From NCBI GenBank assembly GCA_905183005.1, contig CAJJDO010000010.1, forward strand, positions 731,865-795,864: a DNA stretch of 64,000 nt, written 5' to 3'. Position numbers and translations under genes: made by a program. Position 1 is the first letter of the stretch; each line of letters begins with the position of its first letter. Under the pieces are notes generated by a model, which worked only from the letters and a program-made list of their open reading frames with translations, made no database searches and was not told the origin of the DNA. This DNA comes from Paramecium pentaurelia (Eukaryota > Ciliophora > Oligohymenophorea > Peniculida > Parameciidae). This document shows positions 58,001-64,000 of this stretch, one piece after another.

Positions 58001-60318
58001 TCATTCAGTAAAATCAAAATGTTCAATTTCTTTTTATATAATTTATTCTACTTCTTAATTTTGATTTTCAATTATTACTTTAAGTTCTTATTATTCTTTT
58101 AATTCTTATTTTTAATTTTCCAATTATTCATCTTAATTTTCTTAGAATTACATTTATTCTCCTTATTAATCTACATTTTCTTTCTCCTCATAGTCTTAAT
58201 TATCCTTAACTACTTACTCTTTCTTTTCATCTTCCTCTTATATAAATTATATATCATCTCTTTATTCCTCAATTGAATTTTATTTAATTATTTTTTCGGG
58301 ATAATCATTAATTTCATTAAGTTATTTTTAATCTTAAGTTGATTATTATTATTATTATTATTATTATTGAAGTAAGATTTATTATTACTATAAATATTAC
58401 TATTATTATTGTAGTTATTATTATTATTATTATAGTTATTATCTCTCCTATTGTAATTATTATATTTATTCCTAGTCTCTTTATTATTATTATTAACGTA
58501 ATTATTATTGTTATTGTAATAATTATTATCCTAATAAAGCCTATTCTTCCCATTCTGTCAATTAAAAGTCTTATTGTCTACCACTATTAATATAGAAAAA
58601 GAATGTAAAGTTTGAAATACTAAATTAGGTTATGAAACTAAATATTCTACTAAATATTTATTATGGTTATTCTAATTCAATTGGAACTTCAGCTCTACAA
58701 ATTGGGCATTATTATTGGGCTTTTAACCATCCAAACAAACATTTTAAATGAAATTTGTGTTGACAAGGCAAACTTCTTGCTAATATCAATTCTTCATGAC
58801 ATATTATGCATATTTCATCTTCTTAAATATCCAAAACTCTTGGAAACAATGAATCCAAATGTTACTATATTCTTTTATATTTTATTAATTAATCTATATT
58901 CTTTTTAAGGGATTACAATGAACCTAATATTAATAAAATTAATTACTTTATAAATCTGAAAATATTTAGAATAACCAAAGATGCAAAAATATATGAAAAT
59001 TGATTGTCCTAAAATAATTAACAATTAATTAAGAACAATATAATATCTTTACTATTGAATAAAGAATATCTGGTATTATTTCTTAATAAAATTAAGGTTC
59101 AGTTAATTATTCTATATTGTTGTTTATAAAGTAAGTATATTTTTATTGTAATTTCTTACAAATCAATATTAATTGAGAATATTCAATGAAAGTTTAAATT
59201 CCTCCATAAAATAATAAACTTAAAGCATAAATACCAACTTTATGGAGCATTAAAATACCAAAAAATGTTATGAGGAAATTCATTGCTAATATTATTAAAG
59301 AAAAGATATAAATTTATTAAAATTAATATACTCTATTGAAATTTTATGATGTTAGTGTTGATAATATCTTTTTAATAATATTTACTGAATGTATATAATA
59401 TACTCTATAGGTAGCATATTGAAATAAGTAACAAAACCATATGGCTAAATCCAATTTATTATTTATTAAGTCATTATCAGTCATAAATATTAATGTTAAT
59501 TATAATATTGGATTACATTCATGGATAAGAGTATTCAATTTTCCCTTTGTTTCATTCAATCCCATAAATCCAATCCATATCAATAAAATAATATACCAAG
59601 TTAATGATACAAAACAGAATGATCCACTTATTAAAACAACTCTGGCACATCTATTATAAGCTAACCATTCAAGTATATATAAACTATGTCTTTTACTCAT
59701 ATCTGGTATTTATAAAAAGGAACTTACAAAAAAACAACTTACTGCTATCACAAATAATTTAGCTATGTTTTCTGGATCTTTTATAAACTTTTAAAAAGCT
59801 ATCAAGGAAACAATAATATATTTTTTAAATATTTAGAATGCCTATTTTGATTTTTATATTCTAGCTCTTTTCCTATCTTATTTTCTTTCTTATGCATTTC
59901 TTAGACCTTTAATTCTTCTTGGTTATGTAAATTCTAATTCTAGTCCATCAAAATCATTCCCTTCTTATTCTAAATATAAAGCTAATTATTTACAAATTTA
60001 TTAGAATGGTTCATTTGTCTATTAAACTATTTTTGTCACTTCATCAATCATTTTTTTTAATTCCTCTTAATTTTCAATCACTTCAGATCTTCTCAAAGCA
60101 GCTATTTTCTGTTTTATTAATTCAAAGTTCTCTTAAAGTTATAAATGAAGTCTTTAATTTTCTTCACCTTAATTTCCTTATTATTTTGTGATATATTCAT
60201 TTAAGTTTTCTTGAATTTATTAGACATGATCACAGAATTATTGAAATTCTTCATTATTTCTAAGATCTTCAATTTTATTTTCCTAAATTTCTTAAATTTC
60301 TTATTCTTCTTAATTCAT
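58001..60318 (-). CDS. HRD1/gp78-like multi-pass RING-H2 E3 ubiquitin ligase with polyglutamine
   Basis: Two exons, with a 44-nt intron at 59009-59052, give 757 aa. The N-terminal 190 residues are a charged coiled coil. Six or so membrane segments follow (L-F-V-I-A-V-S-C-F-F-V-S, W-Y-I-I-L-L-I-W-I-G-F, I-F-S-L-I-I-L-A-M-N-F and others), then a RING-H2 finger C-I-I-C ... C-Q-H-K-F-H-L-K-C ... C-P-I-C. This order matches HRD1/SYVN1 and gp78, ER ligases of ERAD, although those lack the N-terminal coiled coil. The 200-residue tail is rich in Gln and acidic residues and contains a polyglutamine region encoded mainly by TAA. The intron is the longest in the window and needs checking. A lysosomal or Golgi ligase is an alternative. 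Confidence 0.82.
58337..58545 (-). repeat. TAA-rich trinucleotide tract encoding polyglutamine
   Basis: On the plus strand this region is dominated by att/atta units. On the minus strand it reads in frame as runs of TAA with scattered TAG and CAA, interrupted by Leu, Arg, Glu and Ile codons. In the ciliate code this is a polyglutamine-rich segment of the RING ligase, with the longest uninterrupted run about nine glutamines. In the standard code it would be a wall of stops. Confidence 0.88.
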
Positions 60319-60432
60319 TTAATATTTATTATAATAATATTTGTAAAAGCTTAATCTATGTGTTATATATTAAGTAAGTTAAATAAAATAATGAAGAATT
60401 TATGTAATTTAAAATTTATTTATACATTAATA

Positions 60433-61093
60433 TCAAAATATAGATGTAACATAAGTCTCTGCTCCCTTTTAATACATATATTTTTCTATTGCATCTAATC
60501 CCTCTTCTTTTTACATCTTTTTTTATAAATACATTAAGGGAGTAAACTTTTTTTTGTCTACTGCATTTATATCTGCACCATTCTCAATTAATATTCTTAT
60601 TCATATATTTAATATAATACTTTATAAAATCTATTATGCCATATTTACAAGCTAAATGTAGAGGTGTTCTAAATTTATCATCAGTACCTTCATCAGGTTT
60701 TACATTTCCATCTTTTATCAATAACTCTAAGACTTCAATAGGTGGATCATGTTTTAAAAATCTAGTGGTTTGTAATAAAGTTATAAGAATTTTTTTATCT
60801 GTAACTTAATAACTATTATTTATGAAATATCTTATTATCTCTTCATATCTATATAGAACAGCTTATTCAAATGATTCATCAATAAATATTCTTAAGAAAG
60901 GAATCATACCTGCATTTTGATTAAAAAAATTAGTCAAAGATTGTATGTCATCTTCATTCACAAATTATTTTAATTATAGACTTAAAGCTATGATTGTTCT
61001 AAAGAATTCTTCATCACATTTTGATTAATCTAATAATGCTTTTGATTAATCATAAGTCATTGGAAATCTAAATATAAGTGATTTTGTATTCAT
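60433..61093 (-). CDS. Small ankyrin-repeat protein
   Basis: Two exons with a 25-nt intron at 60596-60620 give 211 aa. Near the C terminus are two ankyrin-like units: R-T-P-L-H-L-A-C-K-Y-G-I-I-D-F-I-K-I-L and I-E-N-G-A-D-I-N-A-V-D-K-K-K-F-T-P-L-M. The N-terminal 140 residues are helical and may hold divergent repeats. The gene ends in a hydrophobic T-S-I-F. Ankyrin proteins mediate protein contacts; no enzymatic part is present. It diverges from the kinase gene, with 86 bp between starts. Confidence 0.85.
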
Positions 61094-61179
61094 TGAAATA
61101 ATTATTAATATTTAGTTAATATTAAGATAGTGATTTTAAATTACTCCTCATTTAATTTGTGTTTAAATTAATATAAATA

Positions 61180-62905
61180 ATGAACCTAATCCAATAATTC
61201 GATTATGAATAATCAATATTTAAAATGATCCTTTTAAGAAAGCATCTTCTTAAAGATATCACATACTTTTTGTTCTTATTCAAAGACTAATTAATTTTAG
61301 CTTAAGTAAATAGATAAATTTATTTTTAAAAAGGAACTAAATTCATAATAACCAAAGTATATTTTTAAATTAAATCTTAATACAAAAGTATATTGGCAAT
61401 ATGAAAAATCAAATTATTAATAAGTTGGATTTGAATATAAAGGAGAAGTTAAATATTTCAATGGAGATAATGAAGGACTTTAGCAACTAAAGACATTACT
61501 AAGAAATAAAGTGATATATCGCAATGTGAGTGACTACTATTTACCAATCAAATAGTTAGGAAGAGGAGGTTCTTCAAGAGTAAAAGTAATTTTTAATAAA
61601 AAGGTCTATTTAGTGAATGATAAATTTACAAATCAATAGTTTGCATCTAAAAATGTAGAAAAAAGATATTTGAAAGAAGATGGTGGATATGTACATATAA
61701 ATAAGTGAGATTAGGAAGCTTTATTTAATGAAATAAATTTGATGGCAGTACTTAAACATGAAAACATAGTAAAATTAGAAGAAGTATATGAAGGAGAGAA
61801 CACATTTTATATCATATTAGAATACTTGAAAGGTGGTTCTCTTCATGATATAATAACAAAAGCAATTATACAATTAGGTTGGGATGAGATAAAAGTGATA
61901 ATGTTGGTATTTTTAATATATAAAGAAAGGCATTATTAAATGGAGTTGTATATATGCATTCCTAAAATATTATGCATAGAGATTTAAAACCAGAAAATAT
62001 TATGTTTAAAAATTAAAATGATATTAATGGTTTAAGAATTGTTGATTTTGGATTGGCAACATATACAACAGTAACTAATTATACATTTCCTAAATGTGGT
62101 ACTCCTGGATATGTAGCACCTGAAATAGCAAATATGAAAGACCATTCAATAAAATATGATAAAATTTGTGATATGTTTAGTGTAGGTTGCATATTTTATA
62201 AATTGTAATTATTTTAAAAATAAAATTAGAATTACATCTAAAGATTTGTTTCCTGGAAATGACTATCATGAAATCTTAAAATTGAATAAAAAATGTATTA
62301 TAAATTTAGATACATTGACTTTCTATTAAACACCTTAAACAGCCATTGATTTAATTTATCAAATGCTTTAAATTGATCCTAATAATAGAATTTCTGCATA
62401 ATAAGCATTAGAACATCCATTTTTTACAGATACTTATTAAGATAGAAAATTGAAATTTTAATCATAAAAAAAGACAATTAAAAGTATTTCAAAGCCTTGG
62501 CAAACTTTAACATTTAAATTAGAAAAGTCTGATCAATTATATTTGCCTGAAACTAAACAAATCTCAAAATAAAATGAGGAAGATGATGTTGAAGATGAAA
62601 GAGCAACTATTAAACTTCCATCTATAAATAGTCCTAGATTTGTTCAATAAGCTAAAATAAAAAATCTAGCTTTAGCAGAAGGGTCTCCTACAGAATTACC
62701 TAAGAAAAGTGTTTTAAAGAAGTTTTCTACTTAAGAATTTGAACATCTAAGTCCAGATACATAATCTCCTGATTTAGGAAAAATGAATTTCAACAATAGC
62801 CCAAGATTTATTTAACCAGAGATAATAAAGAAAAATTTTACTTGTTCTAAATATAATTAATAATAACAAGCAATTTACGAAGTTGATGACGAATAAAAAC
62901 TATGA
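61180..62905 (+). CDS. CAMK-like serine/threonine kinase with N-terminal PH-like domain
   Basis: Six exons with introns at 61306-61333, 61580-61603, 61691-61714, 61903-61925 and 62205-62229 total exactly 534 codons. Residues of about 15-105 look like a PH-type domain (Y-F-L-F-L-F-K-D-Q-L-I-L, ending V-S-D-Y-Y-L-P). The kinase domain runs from about 105 to 370: glycine loop L-G-R-G-G-S-S-R-V-Y, catalytic lysine in F-A-S-K-N-V, H-R-D-L-K-P-E-N, D-F-G-L-A-T and G-T-P-G-Y-V-A-P-E. The features place it near CAMK-type kinases. The C-terminal 160 residues are Ser/Pro/Lys-rich with repeated S-P-R-F, possible phosphosites. No calmodulin-binding or EF-hand segment was seen. All catalytic residues are intact. 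Confidence 0.9.
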
Positions 62906-63895
62906 AATTTAGACTGATATTTTACCATGTTAAAAGTATTTTTAATTTAATTACAATTAATATTTTTTGCTATAATTTTAGTATAATATAGAAGAATAAA
63001 GATTCATCCAATATAAGTATTGATATTTATTATTATAATTAGACACCAAGAATGACTAATGATAATTTTATGGATTCTGTTTCAGAAATTATATTATGAA
63101 TTAATGATATATTTGCTACTGAAGCATTGAATGGTTATATATGCTTTTATTAAATTCTTATTCATCAAAATTATCTTTAGACTTAAATATCTCTTGACTT
63201 TAAAAGTTTAATAGATTAATAAGAACAGTAAAATGATTATCTTATATCTATAGTATTTTCAATTTGTGGTAAAAGTGATTTGAATGTTTTAATTTCTATG
63301 GGTTTTGATAAGAAGTTAAGATTTGTGGTCATTTAAATAGAACACAATGGGAATGAAGTTATCTCCACTTTATGAATTAAATTTAACTAATATTAGAATT
63401 GTTGTGGAGTATAATTAAAAAGAAAGAATATTTGAATATGTTCATGTAGATTATAAAATTAAATGGTTTTGATGTGATAAAATTTAGAGGTAATATATAT
63501 AACACTGTATCTATAAATATATTTAAAGTTGAGGATTCTAAAATAGGAAATCGATTATAAATTAGCACCTTATCTATTGTCCAATAATTAAAAATAAATG
63601 AGAATAGCAGTTATTTTATGCAAAGTTCTTCAGACAGTACCATCATATTTTAGGATCTAAAAAAGAAAAAACAAAATTAAAACTATATCATTTGATTCTT
63701 CAGTTTTTGCAAGTCAGGTTTCTTTAAATAGTTATTTTTGGCCTCTCCTTTAGATAAAATCTCGTTGGAATTGAAAATAGATTTACAAATAATGTTAGTA
63801 CAATTTTTATAGAAAACAATAATTATTATATATTTGATAAACTTAATTTATTTATATTATATTGATCTTTGTAATTTACAATCCCAACATTCATA
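62906..63895 (+). pseudogene. Scrambled or decayed coding region, no clean model
   Basis: Several plus-strand frames each hold short protein-like segments: D-N-F-M-D-S-V-S-E-I-I-L before an in-frame TGA near 63100, then G-Y-I-C-F-Y-Q-I-L-I-H-Q-N-Y, then L-N-L-T-N-I-R-I-V-V-E-Y-N (about 63360-63470), and S-S-Y-F-M-Q-S-S-S-D-S-T-I-I-F (about 63600-63690). Ordinary 20-31 nt introns could not be placed to join them all. It is either a multi-exon gene whose introns I failed to find or a decaying gene. The type label reflects uncertainty, not proof. Confidence 0.3.
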
Positions 63896-64000
63896 TCAAG
63901 TTTACTTTATTATAAATCTAAAAAATTAAGCTTTCGATCTTAGAACATTGTTCTATACTTCAAAATAGTAATTTCTTAGTTGCAATTATTTCTTCTTTTC
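63896..64000 (-). CDS. 3' end of a minus-strand gene (partial)
   Basis: The frame entering from the right edge gives 34 residues before TGA at 63898-63896. The peptide (L-R-N-Y-Y-F-E-V-Q-N-N-V-L-R-S-K) is basic and helical. It looks like coding sequence, but no family can be named from so little. Confidence 0.4.

Noticed and set aside
58317..58590. Overlapping long Ile-rich ORFs on both strands
   Set aside because: They are the standard-code readings of the TAA-rich repeat; in the ciliate code the minus strand is the polyglutamine part of the RING ligase.
1..64000. CRISPR array, tRNA and rRNA genes
   Set aside because: No evenly spaced direct repeats and no cloverleaf or rRNA core sequences were found on reading both strands; the repeated TGT pattern at 29-32 kb is coding.

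Overview
The window reads as macronuclear DNA of an oligohymenophorean ciliate, most likely a Paramecium. It is very AT-rich, and long reading frames exist only when TAA and TAG are read as glutamine and TGA is the sole stop (code 6). About 80 introns could be placed by hand. Nearly all are 20-31 nt, begin GT (mostly GTA) and end AG (mostly TAG or AAG), with 25 nt the commonest length. In almost every gene below, removing them gives a total length that is an exact multiple of three. Genes lie on both strands, with gaps of a few tens to a few hundred bases and head-to-head starts as close as 28-29 bp. The species was not determined.

Layout. 0-10 kb: 3' end of a SEN1/UPF1-type helicase, a coiled-coil gene, a RAD51-paralog-like gene with a degenerate P-loop, a CxxC protein, ribosomal protein eS28, a Notum/pectin-acetylesterase-like gene that lacks the family histidine, an EF-hand-like gene and a two-repeat Myb-like gene. 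10-25 kb: a polytopic membrane protein, a three-repeat MYB, two unknown proteins, a cyclic-nucleotide-binding protein, a secreted pepsin-like protease, a Qc-SNARE, N-myristoyltransferase, a predicted myristoylated protein and an exosome RNase PH-fold subunit. 25-40 kb: coiled-coil genes, a 2150-aa cysteine-rich receptor-like protein with 14 DUF4215-type repeats, small ORFs, an LRR/coiled-coil/EF-hand gene with one apparent frameshift, and a myristoylated IQ/MORN protein. 40-64 kb: Rab2, a CCDC96/FAP184-like axonemal protein, a 1000-aa protein with a serine-less alpha/beta-hydrolase domain, coiled-coil proteins, an RSZ-type splicing factor, a small surface-antigen-like protein, RNase HI, a B-box protein, a type I membrane protein, an HRD1-like RING ligase with a UAA-encoded polyglutamine tract, an ankyrin protein and a PH-like/CAMK kinase. 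A partial gene lies at the right edge.

The genes do not form one pathway. Themes recur: secretion and membrane traffic (Rab2, Qc-SNARE, HRD1-like ligase, protease, surface proteins), lipid modification (NMT plus two MG-x-x-C proteins) and cilia (CCDC96-like and several coiled-coil proteins). No mobile element, CRISPR array, rRNA or tRNA was seen. All gene models and intron positions were read by hand and rest on frame continuity and motif recognition. With TGA the only stop in very AT-rich DNA, chance ORFs of 100 or more codons are expected, so short unsupported ORFs are scored low.
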